From positions 2,803,001 to 2,867,000 of the forward strand of contig NZ_CP084758.1 of the NCBI RefSeq assembly GCF_020535565.1: 64,000 nucleotides of DNA. Direction: 5' to 3'. The DNA is from Shinella sp. XGS7. Lineage in GTDB: Bacteria; Pseudomonadota; Gammaproteobacteria; Burkholderiales; Burkholderiaceae_C. The translations under genes and the position numbers were made by a program. Of this stretch, positions 36,755 through 45,858 are shown one piece after another. Position 1 is the first letter of the stretch, and each line of letters begins with the position of its first letter. The notes under the pieces were generated by a model. It was not told the DNA's origin, made no database searches, and was given only the letters and a program-made list of their open reading frames with translations.

Positions 36755-37592
36755 GCCGGCGGCGTCGGCCTGAGCTTCACCCTGGGCGCCACCCGGATCA
36801 ACAGCGACTACCTGAGCGTGGGCGAGCAGAGCGCGATCAGGGCGGGGGATGGGGGCTTTGAGTGCGGGTGGCTGGCAAGACCGAGCTGACCGGCGCTCAG
36901 ATCACCAGCACGCAGGCGGCGATCGACCAGGGCAAGAACCGCTACGAGGCGCAGGGCGGCACCACTGTGACGGACTTGCAGAACAGCGCTCGCTACAGCG
37001 CTCAGAGTGCGAGCGTGGGGGTGGCGGCAGGTACTCCGGCGCCGGGCAAAAGCCTCAGCGCGGGACTCTCGGGGGTGGGCATCGGCTCGGACATCGGCTC
37101 GGACACCGGTAGCACTACTGCCCATGTGCGCGGCAGCAACCCCGGCAACACGCCCTACATCTCAACCACCGACGCCAATGCCGCCACCGAAACGCCGAAA
37201 TACTACGGCTCGCAACAAACCACGGTGAGTGCCCGCGATTTGCAGCGCGATATCAACTCAGGAGTCGCCAGCCAAGATATCCAGATCGTGACCAATCAGA
37301 AATTGGTGCAGAATTTGCAGGCTAAGGTTGATAGTGCGCAGGCGAAGTTTGATGCAAATCCATCCCCGGCAAATGAAAGAGAACTTGAGAGAACTATAAA
37401 AGACCTGGACAATGCGCGACGCGACGGTGAATGCCTCATTAAGGGGGGGGCATCCCCGCGCCATACTTCACCCCTCCCGCCGGGCCTGTCCCGCCCATCG
37501 TACCCGTGCCCAAAACACCGAAGCTCCCCACCACTCCATCGCCGATGCCATCGACCACGCCACCGTCCACTCCCATCAAGCCGGGTAGTTAA
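36755..37592 (+). pseudogene. Cassette 2: truncated CdiA-like fragment with ART-like toxin tip
   Basis: It starts within CdiA repeat sequence (GGVGLSFTLGA), jumps by deletion to TRINSDYLSVGEQSAIRAGD, loses one base near 36861 and continues in the frame of the GTG at 36862 (RVAGKTELTGAQITSTQAAI). After GIGSDIGSDTGS it passes straight into the toxin domain: TTAHVRGSNPGNTPYISTTD, YYGSQQTTVSARDLQRDI and RRDGECLIK. This tip resembles that of cassette 4. An eight-G run at 37443-37450 then shifts the frame; moving back one base gives IPAPYFTPPAGPVPPIVPVP and a stop at 37592, matching cassette 4. As it stands the frame ends at 37602. No start signals or secretion domain are present. Confidence 0.7.
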
Positions 37593-37607
37593 TGTGGGAT
37601 GACGATC

Positions 37608-38243
37608 ATGGACAAAGACCTGCGAGACTTGCTGTTCACCTTGCCACCCGGCATTGAGTACACAGAGGAGTTGACTGATTTGGAGGAGGCCGACATCCCG
37701 GCCGAGCGCATTCCCAAGCTGTTGGCGCTGATGGAAGCGGACGACGGATATCCTGCCTTCAGGGCTGCCCTGGTGTTGTGCAGTTGGGGTGACGAGCGGG
37801 GGTTTGAATATTTACGTTCGTTCGTGATGCGTGAACCGCCTATGGAAGAAGGATGGTATCCGCATCGTTTGCGAAACTATGATGATACCTATCGAATTGC
37901 CATGCTGTCATTTCAAGACTATTGGGCAAGGTTGGCGACTCGTAGTGAAGCAGAGGGGGGATTGGCTCGAAGAAAAATTTACGAACCTATTGCCAGAATT
38001 TTCGAGCTTTCAAACACGATGCCGTTTGCTATCGACTATTTCTTTTATTTAGTTTCAAGGCGAGGCTTCACTGAATATATTCCCGCCCTCAAAGAGCATC
38101 TAAAAGCCATCATTCAAAACCCGACCATGCACCATTGGAAGATCGCCGACTGTGCGCATCTGCTGATGAAATTCGACCCCGAGTTTGTGGAGTCCACCCT
38201 TGCTGCCTGCGGCAAGACCTTAGCGGACTTCCCGAACAAGTAG
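37608..38243 (+). CDS. Cassette 2 putative immunity protein (paralogue of 45859 gene)
   Basis: 211 residues from the ATG at 37608, the same length and start (MDKDLRDLL against MNKDLRDIL) as the cassette 4 immunity protein, which supports this start over 37599. It is largely helical, with repeat-like YPAFRAALVLCSWGDERGFEYL and GFTEYIPALKEHLKAI units reminiscent of HEAT repeats, and ends KTLADFPNK. Similarity to the 45859 product is high along the whole length while the toxin tips also match, so this pair is a cognate toxin/immunity family. The gene remains intact although its toxin is broken. Confidence 0.7.
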   Translation: MDKDLRDLLFTLPPGIEYTEELTDLEEADIPAERIPKLLALMEADDGYPAFRAALVLCSWGDERGFEYLRSFVMREPPMEEGWYPHRLRNYDDTYRIAMLSFQDYWARLATRSEAEGGLARRKIYEPIARIFELSNTMPFAIDYFFYLVSRRGFTEYIPALKEHLKAIIQNPTMHHWKIADCAHLLMKFDPEFVESTLAACGKTLADFPNK

Positions 38244-38316
38244 GACGTGCCGCAAGGGGCTGTCCCGTCGAACTGTCCACCGCACCCATCTAAAGCGCCG
38301 GGACGGCGGTTTTGAG

Positions 38317-41300
38317 ATGATGCAGGCCGCCACACTGCCCGACGGCAGCACCACCACCGCCCTGGTGCCCCAGGTTTACCTGGCGCCCAAAGCCGGCGAC
38401 CTGGCCAACAACGGCCAACTCTTTGCCGGTGGCGCCGTCATCAGCGCCAACGAAGTGCGGATGGCGCTCAGCGGCGACGCGAACAACAGCGGCACCATCG
38501 CGGGCCGCAAGCTGGTGGACATCAAGGCCCGCAATATAGACAACAGCGGCCTCATCCAGGGCGATGTGGCCTTGCTGTCCGCGAGCCAGGACATCAACAT
38601 CATCGGCGGCCAGGTGCGGGCGCACAGCGGTATGTCGCTGGCGGCCGGGGGTGATCTGAACCTGAGCACCACCACCCACAGTGCCCAGACGCAGACGGGC
38701 GCCAACAGCTTCGCCCGCCAGGGCGTGGACCGCGTCGCCGGCCTCTACGTGAGTGGTCCGGCGGGCGTGCTGCTGGCCAGCGCGGGCGGTGACATCCAGC
38801 TGACGGCCGCCCAGCTGAGCAACGCTGGCACCGGGCTCACCCAGCTGGACGCGGGCGGCAGCGTCCAGCTCGGCACCGTGCAGGTGGGCGTGAGCCAGGA
38901 CCTCAACTGGAGCGCGACGAACTACCTGCGCCAGAGCAGCCAGGCCGAGCTGGGCGGCAGCATCCAGGGCGCCGGTGCCGTGGACATCCGGGCTGGCCAG
39001 GATGTGAACCTGCGGGCCGCTCAGGTCAACGCCCAGGGCGCGCTCACCGTGGGCGCCGGCGCCAATGTGCTCATTGAATCTGGCGAGCGGACGGACACCC
39101 TGGCCCAGGGGCGACAAGTCACCTCCCGTGGCACCTTCAGCAAGAAAACCACCACCACGCGCAGCAGCAGCGAAGCCAGCACCGCCCAGGCCAGCGAGCT
39201 GGGCGGGCAGAGCGTGGCCATCCGCAGCGGCGGAGACACGCGGATTGTGGGTTCCAACGTGGTGGCGGATCAGGATCTGACCATCAATGCCGGGCGCGAC
39301 CTCAAGATCGAAGCCGCCCAGAACACGCAAAGCAGCAGCGACTTCAGCCAGACCCAGAAAAGCGGCATGTTCAGCAGCGGCGGCCTGGGCGTGAGCTTTG
39401 GCAAGCAGCAGCTCAGCACCGACACCCGCAGCACCCAGACCACGGCAGCCGCCTCCACCGTGGGGGCCATTGCCGGCAATGTCACGCTCACGGCCGGCCA
39501 AGGCTATGTGCAGCGCGGCAGCGAGGTGTCAGCGCCCGGTGGCGACATCAGCATCCAGGCCAAAACGGTGGACATCGTGGAAGCCCGAGAAACCGGCAGC
39601 CAGAGCACGCAGACCCAGTTCAAGCAAAGCGGGCTCACGGTGGCTGTGACCAGCCCGGTGCTCAGCGCGGTGCAAAGCGCGAGCAGCCAGATCAAGGCGG
39701 CCGGCCAGAGCAGCGACTCGCGCGTCAAGGCCCTGGCTGCGGCCAATGTGGCGATGAATGCCAAGCAGGCGGTGGATGCGGTGAAGGGCGGCCAAGGCCA
39801 GGTGCCGACGGGCCAGAAGAACCCGGACGGCTCGTCGGTCATGACCGACGGCAACGCCGCCGACAAGGCCGGCGGCATCGGCCTGAGCTTCACCCTGGGC
39901 TCCAGCCGCAGCCAGAGCCAGCAAAGCAGCAGCGCGGACCTGGCGCGGGGCAGCAGCGTCACGGCCGGTGGCGACATCAGCATCCGCGCCACGGGCGGTG
40001 GCTCAGACAGCGACCTGACGGTGCGCGGCAGCACGGTGCAGGCCGGGGGCAAGACCCGGCTCCAGGCTGAGGACCAGATCAACATCCTGGCCGCGCAGAA
40101 CCTCACCCAGGAAAGCAATAGCCAGAGCTCCAAGAGCGGCAGCGTGGGCGTGGGCATCAACCTGGGCGCGGGCGGGCTCAATGCCGGCGTGACGGTCAGC
40201 GCCAGCCGGGGCACCGGCCAGGGCGCGGGCAACGGCAGCACCTACAGCAACAGCCAGATCGCGGGCAGCCAGGTCACGCTGGAAAGCGGAGGCGACACCA
40301 CGATCAAGGGCGGGGTGGTCCAGGGTGAGCGGGTCATGGCCCAGGTGGGCGGCAAACTCACCATCGAGAGCCTGCAGGACAAGAGCCAGTACCGAGAGAA
40401 AAGCAAGCAGGTCGGTGGCTCCTTGACCGCGGGCCCGTCGCCGGGCGGTAGCGTGAACGTCGGGGGTACCCGGATCAACAGCGACTACCTGAGCGTGGGC
40501 GAGCAGAGCGCGATCCGGGCAGGGGACGGTGGCTTCAACGTCAGCGTGCAGGGCAAGACCGAGCTGACCGGCGCTCAGATCACCAGCACGCAGGCGGCGA
40601 TCGACCAGGGCAGGAACCGCTACGAGGCCCAGCAGGGCACGAGCACGACCGACCTGCAGAACTCGGCCAGTTATAGCGCTCAGAGTGCGAGCGTGGGGGT
40701 AGCGGCAGGTACTCCGGCGCCGGGCAAAAGCCTCAGTGCCGGGCTCTCGGGCGTGGGCCTGGGCTCGGACAGTGGCAGTGCCAGCTCAACGAGCACGGCG
40801 GGCATCTCGGGTGTGGCGGGCGACCTGGGTGCACGCACGGGAGACAAGGAAGCGGGGCTCAAGCCGATCTTCGATAAGGACAAAGCGCGCCAGGAGGTGA
40901 ACGCGCAGGTGGCCATCACCAGCGAGTTTGGCAAGCAGGCGAGCAAGGCGGTGGGGGACTACGCCAAGCAGCAGTACGACAAGGCCAAGGAGGCGGGCGA
41001 TAAGGACGGCATGGCCGCCTGGGAAGAGGGCGGCAAGAACCGGGTGGCCCTGCATGTGCTGGTGGGCGGGCTCACGGGCGGGGTGCAGGGGGCGCTGGGT
41101 GCAGGCGCGGCGAGCGCGGCAGCGCCCAAGCTCGAAGCGCTGCAAGCGGGCCTGAAGACGGCGCTCAAGGACGCGGGGCTGGGCGACAGCGCTGCCAACC
41201 TCATCTCCGGTCTGGCCGGCGGAGCCACGGCAGCCACGATAGGCGCCGCAGCCAGCGGCGGCAGCACAGCGGGTGCGGCCACGGCCTTCAATGCCGATAT

Positions 41301-42543
41301 GAACAATCGGCAGTTGCATTTCACCGAGGCTCAGAAGCTGGCGGCCCTCAAAGAGGGCAAGACCAAGCAGGAGCAAGAGCGACTGGATGCGGCGGCGTGC
41401 GCCTTGGTGCGCTGTGCTGAAGGCGTGCCGAAAGACGACCCGCAGTACGCCAGACTGGCTGCCATGCAGACTGAAGGTCAGTCCAACAAGACTGAACTGC
41501 AAATGCTGCAGGCCACAGGGCAATTTGTATACCAACCTGTCCTGGACCCAACGCGAGACGCCCTGACAAGGCGTGGCGAGACGATAACCCGCACCGGCGG
41601 TGCAGTGAACCTGGTCACAGGTACTGTTGGCATGGTGGGGGGTGGGGTAATTGTCGCGGGCGGCGCCATTGGATGCCTCCCCAGCGCTGGGGTCAGCTGT
41701 GCAGCCGTGCCGGTGGGGGGCTACATCGCATACGAGTCGAGCCAGCAGGCGCAACAAGGCAGTAGTGCCTTGCTTGGCCCATATCAATCAACTGAAGGCC
41801 AGCGCGTGCTGGATTCATTCAGTGCGAAAAACTACCCAGGAGAACGTGATCCACTAAAGGACGCGGGCGTCGATGCTGCCAAGCTGGGGCTGACGACGCT
41901 GGCGGGCAAGTTGATTCCCAAGGCATTGGCGGCTGCGGAAGGGTTGAGCGGAGGCGCTGCCCGCGTTGTTGTCAGTTCCAGCAAGTCTTCGGTCAGTGAT
42001 TACATTCCCGCTGCTGGAAAAACGGTGTCGCCCGGCGTTGACGGGCAGTTTGCAACACAGGGCTTGACACGAGATCCGCTGACATTCCCCGAGGGGGTGC
42101 AGATGGTGGGGGTTTTGGAGCGCAGCGGCATGTCGCGCCAGCAGGCATTGGATGCGGTGGAGTCGTTTATCAACTCAGGCAAGACATTGCCGGTAGCGAC
42201 CCCACTGGATGTGACCGACAAGCTGGTTAAGGTGGTGCCGAGTGGCGGTGCCCCGAGTGCATCAACCGGCTACTGGATGCGTGAAAGTGAATTGCAAAGG
42301 CTGCTGCAGAATCCGACGACCCTGCCTAAGCAGCTGGGTTTGCCCCCTGGCATGCAGGTCAATAACTACGATGTTTATCAGATTGTGCCCAAGCAAGGTG
42401 CCGTGGTGTTCGAAAGCAAGATTGCACCAACTACAGTCAATGGTGTACCCAATACAACTGGTGGCGCCACCCAATCGCTGGTGCTAGATCGCTCGCAATT
42501 CACTGTGCCTGTCAAGACAGGCAGCATCACCACCAGAAAATGA
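38317..42543 (+). CDS. Cassette 3: headless CdiA/FHA-like protein with unassigned toxin tip
   Basis: 1408 residues. It opens within FHA repeats (DGGFE before MMQAATLPDGSTTTALVPQV) and has no signal peptide or TPS domain. Residues ~25-450 are hemagglutinin repeats (AGDLANNGQLFAGGAVISAN, NIDNSGLIQGDVALLSAS). Residues ~440-1000 are the Gly/Ser-rich block shared with cassettes 4 and 5, ending AFNADMNNRQLH. The C-terminal part then diverges: an entry-type region with AACALVRCAEGVPKDDPQY, a hydrophobic stretch (GTVGMVGGGVIVAGGAIG), and a tip with YWMRESELQRLL, YDVYQIVPKQGAVVFESKIAP and GGATQSLVLD. The tip family is not recognised. The ATG at 38317 has no good ribosome site, so expression is doubtful. 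Confidence 0.8.
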   Translation: MMQAATLPDGSTTTALVPQVYLAPKAGDLANNGQLFAGGAVISANEVRMALSGDANNSGTIAGRKLVDIKARNIDNSGLIQGDVALLSASQDINIIGGQVRAHSGMSLAAGGDLNLSTTTHSAQTQTGANSFARQGVDRVAGLYVSGPAGVLLASAGGDIQLTAAQLSNAGTGLTQLDAGGSVQLGTVQVGVSQDLNWSATNYLRQSSQAELGGSIQGAGAVDIRAGQDVNLRAAQVNAQGALTVGAGANVLIESGERTDTLAQGRQVTSRGTFSKKTTTTRSSSEASTAQASELGGQSVAIRSGGDTRIVGSNVVADQDLTINAGRDLKIEAAQNTQSSSDFSQTQKSGMFSSGGLGVSFGKQQLSTDTRSTQTTAAASTVGAIAGNVTLTAGQGYVQRGSEVSAPGGDISIQAKTVDIVEARETGSQSTQTQFKQSGLTVAVTSPVLSAVQSASSQIKAAGQSSDSRVKALAAANVAMNAKQAVDAVKGGQGQVPTGQKNPDGSSVMTDGNAADKAGGIGLSFTLGSSRSQSQQSSSADLARGSSVTAGGDISIRATGGGSDSDLTVRGSTVQAGGKTRLQAEDQINILAAQNLTQESNSQSSKSGSVGVGINLGAGGLNAGVTVSASRGTGQGAGNGSTYSNSQIAGSQVTLESGGDTTIKGGVVQGERVMAQVGGKLTIESLQDKSQYREKSKQVGGSLTAGPSPGGSVNVGGTRINSDYLSVGEQSAIRAGDGGFNVSVQGKTELTGAQITSTQAAIDQGRNRYEAQQGTSTTDLQNSASYSAQSASVGVAAGTPAPGKSLSAGLSGVGLGSDSGSASSTSTAGISGVAGDLGARTGDKEAGLKPIFDKDKARQEVNAQVAITSEFGKQASKAVGDYAKQQYDKAKEAGDKDGMAAWEEGGKNRVALHVLVGGLTGGVQGALGAGAASAAAPKLEALQAGLKTALKDAGLGDSAANLISGLAGGATAATIGAAASGGSTAGAATAFNADMNNRQLHFTEAQKLAALKEGKTKQEQERLDAAACALVRCAEGVPKDDPQYARLAAMQTEGQSNKTELQMLQATGQFVYQPVLDPTRDALTRRGETITRTGGAVNLVTGTVGMVGGGVIVAGGAIGCLPSAGVSCAAVPVGGYIAYESSQQAQQGSSALLGPYQSTEGQRVLDSFSAKNYPGERDPLKDAGVDAAKLGLTTLAGKLIPKALAAAEGLSGGAARVVVSSSKSSVSDYIPAAGKTVSPGVDGQFATQGLTRDPLTFPEGVQMVGVLERSGMSRQQALDAVESFINSGKTLPVATPLDVTDKLVKVVPSGGAPSASTGYWMRESELQRLLQNPTTLPKQLGLPPGMQVNNYDVYQIVPKQGAVVFESKIAPTTVNGVPNTTGGATQSLVLDRSQFTVPVKTGSITTRK
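39631..41319 (+). repeat. CdiA shared repeat block, copy A (longest)
   Basis: Runs from GGGCTCACGG (protein GLTVAVTSPV) to the CAGTTGCAT that encodes RQLH. Long stretches are identical or nearly so to copies B and C, which carry internal deletions relative to A. Confidence 0.9.
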
Positions 42544-42552
42544 GGACTTCAG

Positions 42553-42921
42553 ATGCGCAAACTGGTTCAGCTTGATGATGAAACCTGGGGTTGGAGTGAG
42601 ATTGATTCAGTTAAGCTTCAACGAGTTTCCCGGGTGTTCAAGGCTTGGCTGATGACACTCGACCCACAGAACGATCCGTTTGGTTTCTTGAAGCAGGATC
42701 TGCCTCTGGTGGATGCTGCGCTGCAAGGCACGTTGCCTTTGCCGTACAAGGGGTTCAGGCCTCATTCCAGGGAACTGGGCGAAGGTTGGTTGCCTGCAGC
42801 ATATGCCGAGGTTTCTGCGCCTTTCTACAATACCATTCGTGGTGCACATATATCGCCGCCGCGCGTCATCGAAAAAGACGGTAAGCGTTACGCTTGGGCC
42901 GAGTTTGAAGATCCGGTGTGA
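42553..42921 (+). CDS. Cassette 3 putative immunity protein
   Basis: 122 residues, soluble, nine bases after the toxin stop with a GAGGA site. It starts MRKLVQLDDETWGWSEIDSV and contains VFKAWLMTLDPQNDPFGFLK and the end GKRYAWAEFEDPV. No family is recognised. Immunity is inferred from its place directly behind the toxin tip and before the next CdiA repeat. Lower GC than the repeats. Its stop overlaps a further short ORF (TGATG). Confidence 0.6.
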   Translation: MRKLVQLDDETWGWSEIDSVKLQRVSRVFKAWLMTLDPQNDPFGFLKQDLPLVDAALQGTLPLPYKGFRPHSRELGEGWLPAAYAEVSAPFYNTIRGAHISPPRVIEKDGKRYAWAEFEDPV

Positions 42922-43007
42922 TGTATTATTTGATGCGTTTCCATCGCGGCGCTGGCAATGCGCGGCAGGTGGTTGAAAGGTCTGCTGAGCTGGCTCGTCG
43001 CCAATAA
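42921..43007 (+). CDS. 28-residue ORF coupled to the cassette 3 immunity gene
   Basis: The ATG overlaps the immunity stop (TGATG) and the frame reads MYYLMRFHRGAGNARQVVER and then SAELARRQ. It may be the surviving end of another immunity gene or chance. A similar short tail precedes cassette 5. Confidence 0.3.
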   Translation: MYYLMRFHRGAGNARQVVERSAELARRQ

Positions 43008-43020
43008 TTGAAGCGCTATA

Positions 43021-44352
43021 GGCTCACGGTGGCCGTGACCAGCCCGGTGCTCAGTGCGCGGCAGCACGGTGCAGGCTGCTGGCAAGACCCGGCTCCAGGC
43101 CGAGGACCAGATCAACATCCTGGCCGCGCAGAACACCACACAGGAAAGCAATAGCCAGAGCTCCAAGAGCGGCAGCGTGGGCGTGGGCATCAACCTGGGC
43201 GCGGGTGGGCTCAATGCCGGGGTGACGGTGAGCGCCAGCCGGGGCACGGGCCAAGGCGCGGGCAACGGCAGCACCTACAGCAACAGCCAGATTAGCGGCA
43301 GCCAGGTCACGCTGGAGAGCGGCGGCGACACCACCATCAAGGGCGGTGTGGTCCAGGGTGAGCGGCTCATTGCCCAGGTCGGCGGCAACCTGAACATCGA
43401 GAGCCTGCAGGACAAGAGCCAGTACCGAGAGAAGAGCCAGCAGGTGGGCGGCTCGGTCACCATCGGCCCCTCGCCCGGCGGCAGCCTGAGCGCAGGCCAG
43501 ACCAAGATCAACAGCGACTACCTGAGCGTGGGCGAGCAGAGCGCGATCGGGGCGGGGGATGGGGGTTTCAACGTCAGCGTGCAGGGCAAGACCGAGCTGA
43601 CCGGCGCTCAGATCACCAGCACGCAGGCGGCGATCGACCAGGGCAGGAACCGCTACGAGGCCAAGCAGGGCACGACCACGACCGACCTGCAGAACTCAGC
43701 CAGTTACAGCGCGCAGAGTGCGAGCGTGGGGGTGGCGGCAGGTACTCCGGCGCCGGGCAAAAGCCTCAGCGCGGGACTCTCGGGGGTGGGCATCGGCTCG
43801 GACAGCGGCAGTGCCAGCAGCACGAGCACGGCGGGCATCTCGGGGGTGGCGGGCGACCTGGGTGCACGCACGGGAGACAAGGAAGCGGGGCTCAAGCCGA
43901 TCTTCGACAAGGACAAAGCGCGCCAGGAGGTGAATGCGCAGGTGGCCATCACCAGCGAGTTTGGCAAGCAGGCGAGCAAGGCGGTGGGGGACTACGCCAA
44001 GCAGCAGCACGACAAGGCCAAGGAGGCGGGCGATAAGGACGGCATGGCCGCCTGGGAAGAGGGCGGCAAGAACCGGGTGGCCCTGCATGTGCTGGTGGGC
44101 GGGCTCACGGGCGGGGTGCAGGGGGCGGTGGGTGCAGGCGCGGCGAGCGTGGCAGCGCCCTCCATCGACGCACTGCAATCCGGCCTGCAGTCCGCGCTCA
44201 AGGACGCTGGGCTGGGCGACAGCGCCGCGAACCTCATCTCCGGTCTGGCCGGCGGAGCCACGGCAGCCACGATAGGCGCAGCCGCCAGCGGAGGCAGCAC
44301 AGCGGGTGCGGCCACGGCCTTCAATGCCGATATGAACAATCGGCAGTTGCAT
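43021..44352 (+). repeat. CdiA shared repeat block, copy B
   Basis: Begins GGCTCACGGTGGCCGTGACC and after ~34 bases jumps to the GCGGCAGCACGGTGCAGG point of copy A (deletion of about 350 bases). Then it runs colinear to the end of RQLH. It is almost identical to copy C over ~43669-44140. Confidence 0.9.
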
Positions 44353-45843
44353 CCCCCTGAACGCCAACTTGCCCAGCAACTCGCCAAGAAGAGCGGTGGC
44401 AAATACACCGTGCAGCAGATCGAAGACGCCATGCGCAATAGCGGCAACAGCGATCTCGACGAGAACGTCACGGCTGGAATGCTGGTTGATCCGAACAAGC
44501 CAGGCCAGATCTATGACACGGGTGCGGCCTTCACAAGCTACGACGGCAAGAAGCTTGTGCAAGCTAACCGGGACGGCAGGGCCCTGGGAACCGTCGACCC
44601 CGGCCTGGCTGCCTTCATTCGCAGCAATACCGGTGGCGGCGGCTCGCCGTACACGGCCTTTGCGCCTATCCCGGCAATGCCAGATGGAGGCGTGGCCAGC
44701 AACGGCCAGCGCTACGAAATGCGGTCCGTCAACGGTCAGTCCTTCAGCGTGCCTGTTGCGAACTGCCCAGCGGTCAGTTGCCAGAACGGTGACAACATCG
44801 CTCGCCACGGGCTCAGCCCCGAAGACCAAAAGCGTGTAGATGCCTACCAAGCTGCCATGGAGAAGCAATCGCTCAAGGATGTCTCAACCATTGGCCTGGT
44901 GGCTGCCACAGCACCTATGGCAGGCAGTGGACTTGTGGCCAACATGTTGCTCGGTGGGGCTGCAGGCGGAGCCATCAGTGCCAAAGACCAATTCATTGAC
45001 AAGAGGCAGGTCGATACGGCTCAAACGCTCAAGGACGCAGGCATTGCTGCGGGTGCAACCGCTGCCATGCTGGTTGCCGCTCCCGCGGTTTTAGGCGGGG
45101 TCAAGGCCTATGGACAGGCTCTGGATGATGTAGCCAACATCGGTCGCCTGACAGCCGAAGCTGAGGCCAGTGCGCGGGCAGCGGTAAAGGCAAGAGTCGA
45201 ACTCAACGCCCGTGCCGACGATGCGCAGCAATATGTCAACAATAATGCGCCCATACAGGTTCCCAATACCGTCACGCGCAATGACAACGACTTCTCTTCA
45301 GCCGTCAACTACAAAGGAAACCCTAAGGCCCACACCGATGAAAACGGCAACCTTGTGGCGGCCAATCCCAACGGGACGGCGAGCGCTACAACGCACGTGA
45401 GGGGTAGTGATCCGGCTAACACGCCCTGGATTTCGACAACCGATGTCAATGCCGTGGATCCGGCGCTTGGTGGTCCCAAGCTTTATGGTTCGCAACAGAC
45501 CACGATCAACGCGCGAGACTTACAGCGAGACATCAACGCGGGTACTGTGAGCCAAGACATCAAGATCGTCACCAACCAGCAGTTGGTTAAGGAGCTTCAG
45601 GTGAAAGTGGACGCAGCTCAGAAGAGGTTTGATGCGAATCCCAGCGACAACAATCTAAGAGAGTTAAAACGGGCACAAGAAACACTTGACTTCGGAAAGC
45701 GTGATGGTGAGTGCCTCATCAAAGTCTGCGTGCCTGCTCCGTATCTCACGCCACCGGCCGGACTAGTTACGCCCATCGTGCCGTTGCCTAAGTTGCCAAC
45801 GACGCCAAGTACACCTAGTGGACCGAGTAAGCCGGGTAGCTAA
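43054..45843 (+). CDS. Cassette 4: headless CdiA-like protein with ART-like toxin tip
   Basis: 929 residues from a GTG that lies at a deletion point inside the repeat, so the start is probably not a natural one. The first ~430 residues are shared repeat. After AFNADMNNRQLHPPERQ comes an entry-type region shared with cassette 5 (KYTVQQIEDAMRNSGNS, SCQNGDNIARHGLSPEDQ), then a tip with TTHVRGSDPANTPWISTTD, LYGSQQTTINARDLQRDI, KRDGECLIK and a Pro-rich tail (PKLPTTPSTPSGPSKPGS). The Arg-Gly ... ISTT pattern recalls ADP-ribosyltransferase strands; this is a hint, not a family match. No signal peptide or TPS domain is present. Confidence 0.8.
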   Translation: MRGSTVQAAGKTRLQAEDQINILAAQNTTQESNSQSSKSGSVGVGINLGAGGLNAGVTVSASRGTGQGAGNGSTYSNSQISGSQVTLESGGDTTIKGGVVQGERLIAQVGGNLNIESLQDKSQYREKSQQVGGSVTIGPSPGGSLSAGQTKINSDYLSVGEQSAIGAGDGGFNVSVQGKTELTGAQITSTQAAIDQGRNRYEAKQGTTTTDLQNSASYSAQSASVGVAAGTPAPGKSLSAGLSGVGIGSDSGSASSTSTAGISGVAGDLGARTGDKEAGLKPIFDKDKARQEVNAQVAITSEFGKQASKAVGDYAKQQHDKAKEAGDKDGMAAWEEGGKNRVALHVLVGGLTGGVQGAVGAGAASVAAPSIDALQSGLQSALKDAGLGDSAANLISGLAGGATAATIGAAASGGSTAGAATAFNADMNNRQLHPPERQLAQQLAKKSGGKYTVQQIEDAMRNSGNSDLDENVTAGMLVDPNKPGQIYDTGAAFTSYDGKKLVQANRDGRALGTVDPGLAAFIRSNTGGGGSPYTAFAPIPAMPDGGVASNGQRYEMRSVNGQSFSVPVANCPAVSCQNGDNIARHGLSPEDQKRVDAYQAAMEKQSLKDVSTIGLVAATAPMAGSGLVANMLLGGAAGGAISAKDQFIDKRQVDTAQTLKDAGIAAGATAAMLVAAPAVLGGVKAYGQALDDVANIGRLTAEAEASARAAVKARVELNARADDAQQYVNNNAPIQVPNTVTRNDNDFSSAVNYKGNPKAHTDENGNLVAANPNGTASATTHVRGSDPANTPWISTTDVNAVDPALGGPKLYGSQQTTINARDLQRDINAGTVSQDIKIVTNQQLVKELQVKVDAAQKRFDANPSDNNLRELKRAQETLDFGKRDGECLIKVCVPAPYLTPPAGLVTPIVPLPKLPTTPSTPSGPSKPGS

Positions 45844-45858
45844 TCTGGATAAATCATC

